Positions 27,777-37,440 are shown, counted from the first letter of the stretch. The stretch: DNA of 64,000 nucleotides from Candidatus Pristimantibacillus lignocellulolyticus (GCA_023639215.1 CP097899.1:627501-691500); one strand, 5' to 3'. Numbers and translations: made by a program. The notes: generated by a model from the sequence alone, not told the origin.

Positions 27777-29537
27777 TTACTCAACCTTGAACTTCCCTAC
27801 AGCTTTTCTAAGTTCACTAGCCAACGATCTAAGCTGCTCAGATGAGCTAGCTACTTCCTCTACAGAGGCTAATTGTTCTTCGGAAGCAGCTGCAACCTCT
27901 TGAGAATTAGATGCTGAATGATGTGCCATACGTTCTAACTCTACTAATGAAGCAGCAATTTCTTCACTGCCCGCAGACATTTGCTGAGATGCAGCTGAAA
28001 CTTCTTGCACTTGTTCAGATACTTCCTTCACTGAGCGAAGAATCGAGCGGAATGATTCACCAGACGCATTCACAAGTTCGGAACCAATTCTAGTCTCATT
28101 CGCTGAACTTGATAGTGACGCTGTCACCTGCCCCGAGCGACTTCCAATCTCATTAAGAATTTCAGAAATTTCATTGGATGACTCTTTCGAGCGTTCTGCA
28201 AGATTACGGATTTCATGCGCTACAACAGCAAATCCTTTACCATATTCACCAGCTCGAGCTGCCTCAATCGATGCATTTAATGCGAGTAGGTTCGTTTGAT
28301 TAGCTACATCAGCGATATGGGATAGAATGTCACCGATGCGATTGCTTGAATCATTCAATTCTTGCATAACCTCTGCTGCGTTAAATACTCTTTGCTCAAT
28401 CGTATTCATTTGCTCTACTGTTTTATTAATAACGGTTTCGCCTTGCATCGCCAGATCAGACGTATCAGCAGCCAGCTCAGATACAACAGATGATGACTCC
28501 GCAATTTTTTGTATTCCAATAGTCATCTCCATCATGGCACGTTGACACTCTTTTGAACTCGCAAGTTGAGTCTCAGCACCCGATGCCACACTTTGAATCG
28601 CTGTAGCAATTTCGTTAGTAGCAGCTTCTGTCTGCCCCGCTGTCTCCTTCAAGCTTGTCGAGGAATCAGAAACTTCTCGAGAAGTTCGTTCAATTTGAAT
28701 CGTTAGTTCACGTAAACTTATGATCATCTCATTAAATGCTTGCGATGCCTGTCCAATCTCATTGTCAGATGTAACTGGTACTTGAACTGTCAAATCTCCC
28801 AGTGCTGCTTTCTTAGAACTTACTGCTAATACACGCAATGGTCTAATCGCCACTCGAACGAGTATTACAATTAGAAATATTGCCAATAATGAACATACCA
28901 ATCCAATTAAACTACTTTTTATTAACAACTTATTGATACGTGTTTCGACTTTATCATAGTCAAAATCCAGACCAAAAACAGCAATTACTTTTCCATTTCC
29001 GTCCATAATCGGACTCATATACGCAATCCATGTACCAAGTTCATCTTCGTAAGTTTGCGAAAGTCCAGCATACTTCTGCTGTGTTTTCTTATATGCTTCA
29101 GTATATATATCGTTTGAGATATAGGCTGAACCAGAATCAAAACCTGATTGCGCTAGATTCTCACTACTTTGCAAAAACTGTAGCTGCGTTTTTCCATCTT
29201 TATCAATCGTGTCTACAGAAAAATAATAAGCATTTGTAAGTACATCATCATCAACCATAGCGTTCAATAATTTTCTTATTATGGTTAACTCGTTCTCCGG
29301 TCCTTCCTGACCAGCCTTTAAAGATGATGCTACTGTTTCAATAAGATTAGCATTAGCTTGTGCCTGACCTGCCAGCTTGCTACCCACCTCATTAAATTCA
29401 TTATATACTTCATCTTTTTGAGCGAAGTAAGAAATTTGAGTCGTTATAGCATTTAATGCAATTAATATTATTGCCAATACAATGGAACAAGTAACTACAA
29501 GACTTCTGCTTTTTATCCATCTTATCAAAATTAGCAC
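27777..29537 (-). CDS. Methyl-accepting chemotaxis protein with dCache-like sensor
   Basis: 586-residue chemoreceptor. Helix 1 at about 13-34, an extracellular domain of about 165 residues with Cache features (AYYFSVDTIDKDGK, WIAYMSPIMDGNGKVIAVFGLDFDYD), helix 2 at about 205-228, HAMP (VAIRPLRVLAVSSKKAALGDL), and a signalling domain with IADVANQTNLLALNASIEAARAG and VVAHEIRNLAERS. The Cache fold typically binds small carboxylates or amino acids; the ligand is unknown. Single gene. A hairpin element follows its stop by 3 nt. Confidence 0.94.
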   Translation of the reverse strand: MLILIRWIKSRSLVVTCSIVLAIILIALNAITTQISYFAQKDEVYNEFNEVGSKLAGQAQANANLIETVASSLKAGQEGPENELTIIRKLLNAMVDDDVLTNAYYFSVDTIDKDGKTQLQFLQSSENLAQSGFDSGSAYISNDIYTEAYKKTQQKYAGLSQTYEDELGTWIAYMSPIMDGNGKVIAVFGLDFDYDKVETRINKLLIKSSLIGLVCSLLAIFLIVILVRVAIRPLRVLAVSSKKAALGDLTVQVPVTSDNEIGQASQAFNEMIISLRELTIQIERTSREVSDSSTSLKETAGQTEAATNEIATAIQSVASGAETQLASSKECQRAMMEMTIGIQKIAESSSVVSELAADTSDLAMQGETVINKTVEQMNTIEQRVFNAAEVMQELNDSSNRIGDILSHIADVANQTNLLALNASIEAARAGEYGKGFAVVAHEIRNLAERSKESSNEISEILNEIGSRSGQVTASLSSSANETRIGSELVNASGESFRSILRSVKEVSEQVQEVSAASQQMSAGSEEIAASLVELERMAHHSASNSQEVAAASEEQLASVEEVASSSEQLRSLASELRKAVGKFKVE

Positions 29538-29882
29538 ACTCCCTATTATCTGTATGTATTCACTAACTGAACGTAGGTTATTTTACATGATAATTGTTAG
29601 CTCCATACCTTTATACATATTAGAAATATATTAGGAGTTTTATCAGCATGCATCTCTTCCGTCTTTGTTAAGTGCTAATTAATATATCGGTTAAAAATAT
29701 ATTATTGTGTAGATTAATTGACTACATGATAATAATTACCGATATTTATCAATGATATTTATCACTAAATAGGACTATTAATTTATTTTTACTTATTAAG
29801 TATTTAATTTCCACTTAAAATTAAATACAATGAGAACCTCATAACACTTAACTTCGATAAATAGCTTTTTACTACTTATGTA
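29538..29882. other. AT-rich intergenic region
   Basis: About 345 bp between the chemoreceptor start and the terminator of the IclR-type gene. It must hold the chemoreceptor promoter, but I cannot place it. No gene or repeat seen. Confidence 0.5.
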
Positions 29883-29921
29883 AAAAAAACAGACCACCTT
29901 TAATAGATTTTAAGGTGGTCT
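29883..29921 (-). terminator. Intrinsic terminator of the IclR-type gene
   Basis: Minus strand: AGACCACCTTAAAA, loop, AAAGGTGGTCTGTTTTTTTT. Located 26 nt after the stop. Confidence 0.9.
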
Positions 29922-29946
29922 ATGCTATATAACTTCAATTAGACAA

Positions 29947-30708
29947 CTACAATCTCGCCATCATACTCATTCGCTTTGCTGATCCTTGTAGAATCGGCGC
30001 AAAGTTCTTCATCGACTCCATTGTCAATCTACTCGACGGTCCAGACACAGCTAGTGCGGCGATCACTCCACCATCACGATCAAAAATCGGCACAGATATT
30101 GCGGCTACTCCACTTTCACGTTCCTCAAAACTTACCGCATAGCCTTGCTCCATTACATCTAACAACTCAGATTCATACGTCTCCATATTATTGCCTTCAC
30201 GTAATTGCCATGATGGATGTGACCATATTTCATGCTGATCTAATTGCGAAGCAAAGGCAATAAGCACTTTACTCGATGCTCCTGCATATAGCGGGAAGCG
30301 CGCTCCAACGGGAGCAACACGACGAACAGGCTCATGACTTTGTATAGACTGAATTCGAATTCTTTCCACACCAGATCGAACATAGATACTTACTGTTTCA
30401 CCTAGTTGATCGCGCAGACGCTCCATTTCTTTCTGCCACATCGTTGATTGGTCACTTTCAGGTGCCAAATTCGCTGATAACTCCCACACCTTTAATCCAA
30501 GCTGATATCGTTCTGTTATTTGATCACGCTCGATAAATCCTTTTTCTACAAGAGTCGCAAGCATACGATGAACTGTGCTTTTATGTAAGCCAACATGCGC
30601 AGCAAGCTCCGTCATCGCCCAAGAAGGTTTTAACGTGAAACATAATAATAGATCCAGTGCTCGCTCGACCGATCTAACAGTAGATTTACCTTGCTCCATC
30701 CTTCTCAT
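29947..30708 (-). CDS. IclR-family transcriptional regulator
   Basis: 253 residues. N-terminal winged helix-turn-helix at about 10-70 (SVERALDLLLCF, MTELAAHVGLHKSTVHRMLATL, GFIERD). C-terminal effector domain (PF01614-like) from about 85 to 250, with GETVSIYVRSGVERI, PLYAGASSKVLIAFAS, GYAVSFEERESGVAAISVPIFD and AALAVSGPSSRL. The family represses or activates catabolic operons in response to small aromatic or carboxylic effectors. No catabolic operon is adjacent; the zinc alcohol dehydrogenase 1.5 kb away is a possible but unproven target. The small hairpin sequence near 30712 precedes the gene. Confidence 0.92.
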   Translation of the reverse strand: MRRMEQGKSTVRSVERALDLLLCFTLKPSWAMTELAAHVGLHKSTVHRMLATLVEKGFIERDQITERYQLGLKVWELSANLAPESDQSTMWQKEMERLRDQLGETVSIYVRSGVERIRIQSIQSHEPVRRVAPVGARFPLYAGASSKVLIAFASQLDQHEIWSHPSWQLREGNNMETYESELLDVMEQGYAVSFEERESGVAAISVPIFDRDGGVIAALAVSGPSSRLTMESMKNFAPILQGSAKRMSMMARL

Positions 30709-30710
30709 CT

Positions 30711-30767
30711 CCTAAAACTTTTCATCTACTTCTTGATATACTACTTAGCTAATGAAAAGTTACTTCG
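30711..30767 (-). repeat. Small hairpin sequence, ACTTTTCAT type
   Basis: CTAAAACTTTTCAT and AATGAAAAGTTAC form arms around a 26-nt middle, just upstream of the IclR-type gene. It resembles the pair at 43555-43680. The remaining 260 bp up to 31031 show no gene. Confidence 0.5.
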
Positions 30768-31031
30768 TAAATATTAGCTATAACTCTTCGTATACTTCTT
30801 AAAATTATTCTATTTATATTATGACATGCTCATGCAGTCTTATGTTTCATTGTATAAAACTTATTTTCAAATTCATTGATATTCGTTCTCATTAAGTATA
30901 CTTCATCATTCTTATTTCTGTAAATTAATATTTCTTTCGCTTAACGAAGTTATATTACAGTTACTTTACAAAAGCTCATAGTAGGTTGACAGTAATTCCA
31001 TTGGGGTCTAGCATTATTAACAACGACATCA

Positions 31032-32045
31032 ATGCTTAATGAAACGGATGTGAAATTAATGGACAGTGGCATCGAAACAGTACAGGGTCGTACTACGCAA
31101 CTTATCGTACCCGAGCATAAAAAAAACATTCGCTTCAGACATTTTCTACTAGCCATTGTTGTTGCAATCTTTTCATTTCTAGCGATTATTATACTTGTAA
31201 GTCATGCCATTATTGCTTGGAATCTAGCGTATCCTTACGTTCCATCTTTAGAATCAAATCCATATGATGAAAAAGAACTATCCTATGAAGTTGCTGTTTA
31301 TCCTAGTAGAAGTGGCGAAACGACCGTAGATAGTTGGTATATTCCCGCTTCTATCGCTGAAAGCAGAACCGCATCCAAACAAACGATTATTCTTAGTCAT
31401 GGGTATGGTGCGAACCGAGAAGAAACTTGGGTACCTATGTACGATTTGGCTGAACTTATGAATGAGCTCGACTATAATGTTATTATGTTTGATTATGGTT
31501 ATGCTTCTAAGGCATATAGCGCTCCCGCTACATGGGGGAGTGAGGAAAAGAATCAATTACTCGCGGTAGTAGATTATGCCCAGCAGCGAGGCGCAGAGAA
31601 GATTATTGTATGGGGTTTCTCTATGGGGGCTGGCACAGCATTACAAGCTGCTCTAGAATCTGACCAGATTGATGCTCTTATATTAGACAGTTTATTTTTA
31701 CCGAGCCCAGATACGCTTTATACGAATCTACAACAATATGTAGATTTACCTAAGTATCCGACTACAACGATTATTAGTGAATTGTTACCATTATGGACGA
31801 ATCATGTCTTTTCGAATACACCTGCCCAATCGATCCTTGCTAAGCATTATGACATCCCACTATTTATTGTTCATGGTACAGCCGACAATAAAGCTGATTA
31901 TCATATCGCAGAGCAAATTGCTGGTAATCAGCACAATGTACATTCAAGTCTTTGGGTTATCGAAAACGGTCAGCATGAATTATTATTCCGCAAAGATCCT
32001 AATCGCTATATGAAAAATATATCGGAATTTCTAAGTAACATATGA
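31032..32045 (+). CDS. Membrane-anchored alpha/beta hydrolase
   Basis: 337 residues. A membrane helix at about 36-60 (FLLAIVVAIFSFLAIIILVS) anchors an extracellular or cytoplasmic alpha/beta-hydrolase domain. Oxyanion-hole region ILSHGYGANREETW, nucleophile elbow VWGFSMGAGTAL (Ser), acid in the IFVHGTADNKADY strand (Asp), and catalytic His in ENGQHELLF. Similar to the BAAT/dipeptidyl-peptidase-like YqkD group of Bacillus; substrate unknown. The start is uncertain: no strong ribosome site precedes the first ATG, and a later ATG (residue 10) is possible. Single gene. Confidence 0.87.
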   Translation: MLNETDVKLMDSGIETVQGRTTQLIVPEHKKNIRFRHFLLAIVVAIFSFLAIIILVSHAIIAWNLAYPYVPSLESNPYDEKELSYEVAVYPSRSGETTVDSWYIPASIAESRTASKQTIILSHGYGANREETWVPMYDLAELMNELDYNVIMFDYGYASKAYSAPATWGSEEKNQLLAVVDYAQQRGAEKIIVWGFSMGAGTALQAALESDQIDALILDSLFLPSPDTLYTNLQQYVDLPKYPTTTIISELLPLWTNHVFSNTPAQSILAKHYDIPLFIVHGTADNKADYHIAEQIAGNQHNVHSSLWVIENGQHELLFRKDPNRYMKNISEFLSNI

Positions 32046-32096
32046 TTATACGCTGATTCAAAACTTGCTTTCAGAAACAAAGCTTCCATCAATTCC

Positions 32097-32138
32097 AAAA
32101 AGAAGTCCCGCTAGAATAATTTTTAGCGGGACTTCTTC
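32097..32138. terminator. Bidirectional intrinsic terminator
   Basis: AGAAGTCCCGCTA, 10-nt loop, TAGCGGGACTTCTT. It lies between the convergent hydrolase and alcohol dehydrogenase genes. A and T runs on both sides suit both transcripts. Confidence 0.88.
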
Positions 32139-32180
32139 AAGTTTCGTTCGGTTTCAAGAGTATTCCTTTTTTAAATAATA

Positions 32181-33290
32181 TTAAGCTTTGTAAGTTTTGT
32201 CTAATACTACAATTGGTTTTATCGTCGAACCGTTTTTAGAATCTGCAAAGGCTTGTTCAATCTGATCGAACTCGTAGAATTTGATAAGTTTATCTACTGG
32301 AAACTGACCATTTTTGAAGAATTGAACTAATTTAGGAATGATTAATTGTGGTACCGCATCACCTTCGATAACGCCTTTAATTGTTTTTGCTGGTCCAACA
32401 ATTTCAGTGAACACGTTTAATGTTAGATCCCTTTTACCTACAGCAACTGTGGCGATTTCACCTTTCACACGCAAGCAACGAATACCTGCCAATATTACTT
32501 CTGGTACTCCAGTCGTTTCAAGTGCATAGTGTGCACCTTTACCTGTGATTTCGCTGATTTTCGTTGCTACATCTTCCTGCTTGCTGTTAATTGTATGAGT
32601 TGCTCCTAGTTCTTTTGCTAATTCAAGACGGCTATCATGAATATCTACAGCGATAATTGGATAGCAGCCTGCAATTTTCGCTGCCATCATTCCAGATAAA
32701 CCAACTGCCCCTGTCCCAAATACTACGAAGCTTGTACCTGGCTCTGGAGCTAATGAGTTAAGTACTGTACCACTTCCCGTCATAATACCGCAGCCGAATG
32801 GTCCTAAGTAACGAAGGTCTATTTCTTTGTCTACTTTAACAACGTTTGTTTCTCCAACAGTGGCATACGTTGCAAATGATGATTGACCAAAAAATAGAGA
32901 TATGTCTTGACCTTCTTCCGTGTGAAGTGGTGTAACACCATGTTTGTTTTTACCACCAAAGTTTAAGGGTAGCATGTTTTCGCAGCCACCTGCGTTACCT
33001 TCTAAACAGTTGTCACAATGTCCACAATAAGAGAAACCAAGTACGACGTGATCTCCTGGTTGAATAGTCGTTATATTCGCACCAACTTTTTCTACAATCC
33101 CAGCACCTTCATGACCTAAAACGACTGGATATGGAACAGCTATAGATTTGTCTAATATTGTTGCATCCGTGTGGCAAATCCCCGTAGCAACAACTCTTAC
33201 TAATACTTCATCAGCTTTTGGCTCGTCTAATTCAATTGTTTGATGTTCGAAATCAATAGCATCTGTTGTTATCATTGCTTGAATTTTCAT
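32181..33290 (-). CDS. Zinc-dependent alcohol dehydrogenase
   Basis: 369-residue medium-chain dehydrogenase. Catalytic zinc ligands: Cys in TGICHTDATI and His in LGHEGAGIVEKVG. The structural zinc site CGHCDNCLEGNAGGCENM has four Cys. The Rossmann fold contains VFGTGAVGLSGMMAAKIAG, then a VDIHDSRLELAKELGA strand whose Asp favours NAD. Length and sequence resemble aryl/benzyl-alcohol dehydrogenases (XylB/AdhC-like) more than ethanol-type YADH. Substrate unproven. Single gene; GGAGG lies 8-9 nt upstream of the start. Confidence 0.92.
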   Translation of the reverse strand: MKIQAMITTDAIDFEHQTIELDEPKADEVLVRVVATGICHTDATILDKSIAVPYPVVLGHEGAGIVEKVGANITTIQPGDHVVLGFSYCGHCDNCLEGNAGGCENMLPLNFGGKNKHGVTPLHTEEGQDISLFFGQSSFATYATVGETNVVKVDKEIDLRYLGPFGCGIMTGSGTVLNSLAPEPGTSFVVFGTGAVGLSGMMAAKIAGCYPIIAVDIHDSRLELAKELGATHTINSKQEDVATKISEITGKGAHYALETTGVPEVILAGIRCLRVKGEIATVAVGKRDLTLNVFTEIVGPAKTIKGVIEGDAVPQLIIPKLVQFFKNGQFPVDKLIKFYEFDQIEQAFADSKNGSTIKPIVVLDKTYKA

Positions 33291-33582
33291 CAGTTTACCT
33301 CCAAAAGTTGAATACGAAAAAGATTTCTCGACATGATAGTAGTTCCCCCTCTGCTCATAAATTTATTCGATTTATGAGAAAAAGTTAGTGTAATCAAAAC
33401 GTTTAACAATAAAATTAGATATTGTCAGAATAAGAACAACGCGAGAAAATATTTCTTACCACCCTTGATTTTTAGAAAATTATGGATATAATATTTTTAA
33501 GCAATATGCTTCAGAAGAGCTATTGCTAGAAGAGATGAGATAATTTTAGATGAGATTAGTGAAGACGAGGAGAGATGAGATT

Positions 33583-34287
33583 ATGAATAACAAAGAGTTA
33601 TATGCTCAACAAGGGGTTGCGATGACATGTCGCTCCTTCGAGGAATATCAATCGATGTTCATGTTAGATGAGGTTATGTTGGCAACAGGAAAAATACTTG
33701 ATATTGCAGCTGGAGCTTCATCCTTTACAGCTGAGTGTATCCATAGAGGATACGAAGCAACTGCTTTCGACCCGCTTTACACATTATCTAGCGAACAAAT
33801 ATATGAGTTCGGGAAGCAACAGCATCACATCGCTTCTGAAAAACTCAGTTCCAAAAAGGATGCCTTTGTTTGGAATTATTACAAGGATCTACAAGAGCAT
33901 GATAACATCAGAGAGCTTTCACTAGAAAAATTTATTGAAAGTTACAAAAATGATACTAGCAAAGAAACTTATGTGAATGGAAGGTTACCTACTTTGCCAT
34001 TTCAAGATGATATGTTTTCTTGTGTAGTTTGTAATCATTTTTTATTCCTATATCAAGAACAATTTGATTACTCATTTCATGTGGCAGCGATCAAAGAGAT
34101 GATTAGAGTGACCAAAAAGGGTGGTATTATTCTTTTATATCCTTTAGTGGGCTTTAAGGATGAGCTTTATCCCCATCTCGATCATTTACAGCAAGAGCTA
34201 AGACATATGGGTGTCGATGTTAGCATACGGAGTACTCCATTCCGCTTTCTTCCATCAGCTGATGGTATGTTAGCTATTCATAAGTAA
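33583..34287 (+). CDS. Class I SAM-dependent methyltransferase
   Basis: 234 residues from ATG 33583, which is preceded by GAGGAG; an ATG 11 codons earlier lacks such a site. Motif I is ILDIAAGASSFTAEC (about 34-48), with the acidic strand end in ATAFDPLY. The post-motif region includes LPFQDDMFSCVVCNHFLF (motif IV-like), followed by EMIRVTKKGGIILLYPL. It belongs to the Methyltransf_11-like group. The substrate is not visible, and there is no partner gene. Confidence 0.85.
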   Translation: MNNKELYAQQGVAMTCRSFEEYQSMFMLDEVMLATGKILDIAAGASSFTAECIHRGYEATAFDPLYTLSSEQIYEFGKQQHHIASEKLSSKKDAFVWNYYKDLQEHDNIRELSLEKFIESYKNDTSKETYVNGRLPTLPFQDDMFSCVVCNHFLFLYQEQFDYSFHVAAIKEMIRVTKKGGIILLYPLVGFKDELYPHLDHLQQELRHMGVDVSIRSTPFRFLPSADGMLAIHK

Positions 34288-34330
34288 ATTCATGAAATTA
34301 TGAAACAGACAATTAGTTAATCAATAACAG

Positions 34331-34409
34331 AAAGACCCCTGAACATTGGATTACTCGCTCATCATTAGCTATGAGCAATACAGTCCATCAATTTTTCAGG
34401 GGTCTTTTT
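34331..34409. terminator. Long bidirectional terminator hairpin
   Basis: Outer stem AAAGACCCCTGA / TCAGGGGTCTTT followed by TT on the plus strand and A-rich on the other side. A second stem GCTCAT / ATGAGC lies inside. It separates the convergent methyltransferase and murE genes. Confidence 0.85.
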
Positions 34410-34451
34410 CACTTCATATAGGTTATTGCAAAATAATATTGTTCACTTTCA

Positions 34452-35930
34452 TTACGATTGTGTGTAGCCACGTGCTATAAGTTGATCTCTCGCTATCTCT
34501 TTATCATCGAAATGAGATTTTACCGTACCGATAATTTGATAATTTTCATGACCTTTTCCTGCAATTACAATAATATCTCCCGCTTGCGCTTCATTAATTG
34601 CATCTTCAATCGCTAGTTTACGATCAACATTCGTTGTGTAATGTTCTGCTGTCAGATGATTTGTCATATCCGCTAAAATCGCAATGGGATCTTCTGTACG
34701 TGGGTTATCAGAAGTGAAGTAGACATGGTCTGCCATTTCAATAGCGATATTTGCCATTAAAGGACGCTTTGTCCGATCACGATCTCCACCACAACCAACT
34801 ACACAGATTAACTTCCGCGGCTCAAGTTGTTGTGCGGTACGTAGCACATTTTCTAAGCTATCCGGTGTATGTGCATAGTCTACAACGACGGCAAATGGTT
34901 GCCCTTGCTGTACAGCTTCAAAGCGTCCTGGAACTCCTTCGACTCCTTCAATTGCCTCTTTAATTTGATCCAGAGAAAGTCCTTCGGGAATAACTGCACT
35001 AATAGCTGCTAACAAATTATATACATTGAATTTACCAATTAATTTCGTTGATAGCTCCAATTCACCTAATGGCGTTGTTAACGTGAAACTTGTACCAGCA
35101 GCAGTAATATTGATGTTCGTCGCTCTTACTAGTGCATCCTCTCCAAGACCGTACGTTATAATTTGCGCTGAAGTCTTTCTAGCATAACGCTCACTCCAAG
35201 GATCATCACTATTCAATACTGCATAACTTGCTTGCTCGTAATCATTCCCTAATTGAGCAAACAAAAGCCCTTTTGCCTCACCGTAGGCTTCCATCGTTAC
35301 ATGATAATCAAGATGGTCTTGCGTTAAGTTAGTAAATACAGCTGTTTTAAAGCGACATCCATGTACCCTACCTAGATCAAGGGAATGAGATGATACTTCC
35401 ATTACAGCGTAATCTACATCTGCTTGCTTCATATTATAGAAATAACGTTGCAGTTCATAACATAATGGCGTTGTTAGCTTGGCTTCTTCTTGGTATCCTG
35501 GATAACGAATTTCAATTGTACCGATTACGCCCGTCTTATGCTGATGATATGTTAAAATATGCTCTATGAGATTCGTAGTTGTAGTTTTACCGTTCGTACC
35601 AGTTACACCAATTAGCTTAAGTTGATGAGTTGGTGAGCCATAGAATTCATCTACCATTATAGAAGCTGCTTTACCAGTATCAGGAACTAGAATATAAGTA
35701 ATGCCTTCTACATATTGTTCTTGTTTATCTTGAATAACGATGATCTTCGCACCATTCGCGATAGCTTGAGGAATGTAGTCATGACCATTTTCCTTAGCAC
35801 CTTTAGTACATACAAACATGTCATTATCCTTGATTGCTCTAGAATCATTGTGTATTCCCGCTACTTCAACATCGACGTCTCCGATGATGTGAGTAAATAA
35901 TAACTTATTAATAAGCTGTTCTAACTTCAT
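34452..35930 (-). CDS. murE: UDP-N-acetylmuramoyl-L-Ala-D-Glu--meso-DAP ligase
   Basis: Adds the third residue of the peptidoglycan stem peptide (cytosol, ATP-dependent). About 492 residues. Mur-ligase motifs: P-loop GVTGTNGKTTTTNLI, central VMEVSSHSLDLGR, VVDYAHTPDSLEN, and GCGGDRDRTKRP. The specificity motif DNPR (TSDNPRTEDP) indicates meso-diaminopimelate rather than lysine. I choose ATG 35930 because AAAGGAG lies 9 nt upstream; a start 9 codons earlier would include that site. It stands alone, away from a dcw cluster, as is common for a second murE copy. Whether another copy exists cannot be seen here. Confidence 0.95.
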   Translation of the reverse strand: MKLEQLINKLLFTHIIGDVDVEVAGIHNDSRAIKDNDMFVCTKGAKENGHDYIPQAIANGAKIIVIQDKQEQYVEGITYILVPDTGKAASIMVDEFYGSPTHQLKLIGVTGTNGKTTTTNLIEHILTYHQHKTGVIGTIEIRYPGYQEEAKLTTPLCYELQRYFYNMKQADVDYAVMEVSSHSLDLGRVHGCRFKTAVFTNLTQDHLDYHVTMEAYGEAKGLLFAQLGNDYEQASYAVLNSDDPWSERYARKTSAQIITYGLGEDALVRATNINITAAGTSFTLTTPLGELELSTKLIGKFNVYNLLAAISAVIPEGLSLDQIKEAIEGVEGVPGRFEAVQQGQPFAVVVDYAHTPDSLENVLRTAQQLEPRKLICVVGCGGDRDRTKRPLMANIAIEMADHVYFTSDNPRTEDPIAILADMTNHLTAEHYTTNVDRKLAIEDAINEAQAGDIIVIAGKGHENYQIIGTVKSHFDDKEIARDQLIARGYTQS

Positions 35931-36052
35931 TACAGAACACTCCTTTATATGAATCACTTATATATTATATGATTAAGATAGCTAAACTAATTCTTGACTT
36001 TAAGCTTAAGAATTTCATTTGTTTAACTCCATAAGAATAACGCAAATTATCA

Positions 36053-36106
36053 AAAAAAGAAACTTCCGAATCGTTCAATATCGAACGATTTGGAAGTTTC
36101 TTTCTT
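36053..36106. terminator. Very stable hairpin with A/T flanks
   Basis: Arms GAAACTTCCGAATCGTTC and GAACGATTTGGAAGTTTC enclose a 6-nt loop, with AAAAAAAG before and TTTCTTT after. It lies upstream of murE's start and beyond the two hairpin elements that follow folE, so it probably terminates the folE transcript on the minus strand. Confidence 0.8.
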
Positions 36107-36107
36107 T

Positions 36108-36504
36108 AAGTGCAAGCCCGCTTTTTGAATTACCCTATTACAATGAAAGTTCAAAAAGAGGGCTTTCGCAAGTCGAGAAGATGCACTCCAGCGAAAACGA
36201 GTAGCACAGCGTACGTTTTGTGTACGTGAGCACACGCAGGCTTTCGATGGAGGGCATATTCGATGTCGAATAAACTACGTCAGCGTTCTCATCATTATCA
36301 AAGTCCGCTTTTTGAACTACCACTTCAAATGAAGGTTCAAAAAGTGGGATTTCAGAATCAAGAAGATGCACTCCAGCGAAAACGAGTAGCACAGCGTACG
36401 TTTTGTGTACGTGAGCACACGCAGGCTTTCGATGGAGGGCATATTCGATGTCGACTAAGCTTACGAAGCCAATCATCGTTATCAAAGTCCACTTTTTGAA
36501 CTAC
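36108..36504 (-). repeat. Hairpin element: two full copies plus an end fragment
   Basis: Copies at 36149-36320 and 36335-36504. Ends are GTTCAAAAAGAGGGCTTT / AAAGTCCGCTTTTTGAAC and GTTCAAAAAGTGGGATTT / AAAGTCCACTTTTTGAAC. The second pair shows a matched change (GCGG to GTGG with CCGC to CCAC). The centre has GCGTACGTTTTGTGTACG. A remnant (CCCGCTTTTTGAATTAC) is at about 36114-36134. Relative to folE (minus strand) the GTAGTTC end comes first, 8 nt after the stop. Confidence 0.9.
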
Positions 36505-36512
36505 CCTATAAA

Positions 36513-37106
36513 TTATTGCTTAAGTAAGGACATAAACTCCGCCCTTAACGCAGGCTCTTGCTTGTACTCTCCACGTAAAGCAGTCGTAATCGTCTTACTA
36601 CCAGGCTTTTTAACACCTCTTGCACACATACATAGATGTTCACCCTCTACTACGACAATAACACCACGAGGAGATAATTCTTCTACTAATACGTCCGCAA
36701 TTTGAGTAGTAATACGCTCTTGTACTTGTAATCTACGTGATACTGCTTCAACTAGACGAGCCAATTTGCTCAATCCGACGATCTTTCCACTAGGTAAATA
36801 TCCTATATGAACCTTACCGAAAAATGGAGCCATATGATGTTCGCATTGACTATAATATACGATATCTTTTACGATTACGAGTTCTTCATGATCTTCGTCG
36901 AACATTGCTCCTAAAACTTCACGTGGCTCAACTTCATAGCCAGCAAAAATCTCCTCATACATACGAGTCACTCGTGCTGGAGTCTCAAGCAAACCTTCAC
37001 GTTCTACATCTTCACCTATTAATTTTAAGATTTCTGTTATATGCCCTTCAATCTTATCTCGGTTGCTAGAAACCTGCGAATTGACGTAATCTTTCTTCCC
37101 CGCCAT
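36513..37106 (-). CDS. folE: GTP cyclohydrolase I
   Basis: Converts GTP to dihydroneopterin triphosphate, the first step to folate (and to queuosine precursors). 197 residues. Zinc ligands: Cys and His in YYSQCEHHMAPFFGKVH and Cys in LCMCARGVKKPGS. Other family motifs: GLLETPARVTRMYEE, GKIVGLSKLARLVE and VQERITTQIA. It is the last gene of a minus-strand run lepB-rnhA-queG-yneF-like-folE. Co-location with queG fits shared use in queuosine synthesis (inference). The ribosome site is GGAGGGAG, rather far (about 12 nt) from the ATG. Confidence 0.97.
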   Translation of the reverse strand: MAGKKDYVNSQVSSNRDKIEGHITEILKLIGEDVEREGLLETPARVTRMYEEIFAGYEVEPREVLGAMFDEDHEELVIVKDIVYYSQCEHHMAPFFGKVHIGYLPSGKIVGLSKLARLVEAVSRRLQVQERITTQIADVLVEELSPRGVIVVVEGEHLCMCARGVKKPGSKTITTALRGEYKQEPALRAEFMSLLKQ

Positions 37107-37140
37107 TCAGTAGTTCGCTCCCTCCTGCCCTCGTTACTAA

Positions 37141-37359
37141 CTAGCGAGGGAACTTCTGATTTTTCATCATATTTTGAGCTTTTTGCATCTGTTTATTGTT
37201 CAGATTATAGCCCATTTGCTTAGCCATCTTCTGTAGCATCTCAGGATTATTCTGCATATTTTCAAGCTGCTTACGCAAGTAGTATACTCCAATAAGGAAG
37301 CCAACTACTGCACCAATAAGAAGCGTTACAATCGGAATCACATAATTATACCATTCCAT
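37141..37359 (-). CDS. Small membrane protein, YneF (UPF0154) type
   Basis: 72 residues: one N-terminal helix (about 7-29, IPIVTLLIGAVVGFLIGVYY) and a cytoplasmic tail rich in Gln/Asn/Met with NPEMLQKMAKQMGYNLN, the typical UPF0154 tail pattern. ATG 37359 is preceded by AGGTGA; an upstream TTG is less likely. Function unknown in the family. It lies between queG and folE. Confidence 0.85.
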   Translation of the reverse strand: MEWYNYVIPIVTLLIGAVVGFLIGVYYLRKQLENMQNNPEMLQKMAKQMGYNLNNKQMQKAQNMMKNQKFPR

Positions 37360-37440
37360 AATTTCACCTAGACCTTTCAATGTTATGTTAGCATTGCATC
37401 ACTGTATAATATCATGATACAAAACTTTAGGCAATAATTC

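Noticed and set aside
36050..36485. Open frames on the minus strand across the hairpin elements (up to 115 codons)
   Set aside because: They read through element sequence. Related frames recur in copies at other loci because the elements are homologous; there is no ribosome site and no conserved protein pattern beyond the repeat.
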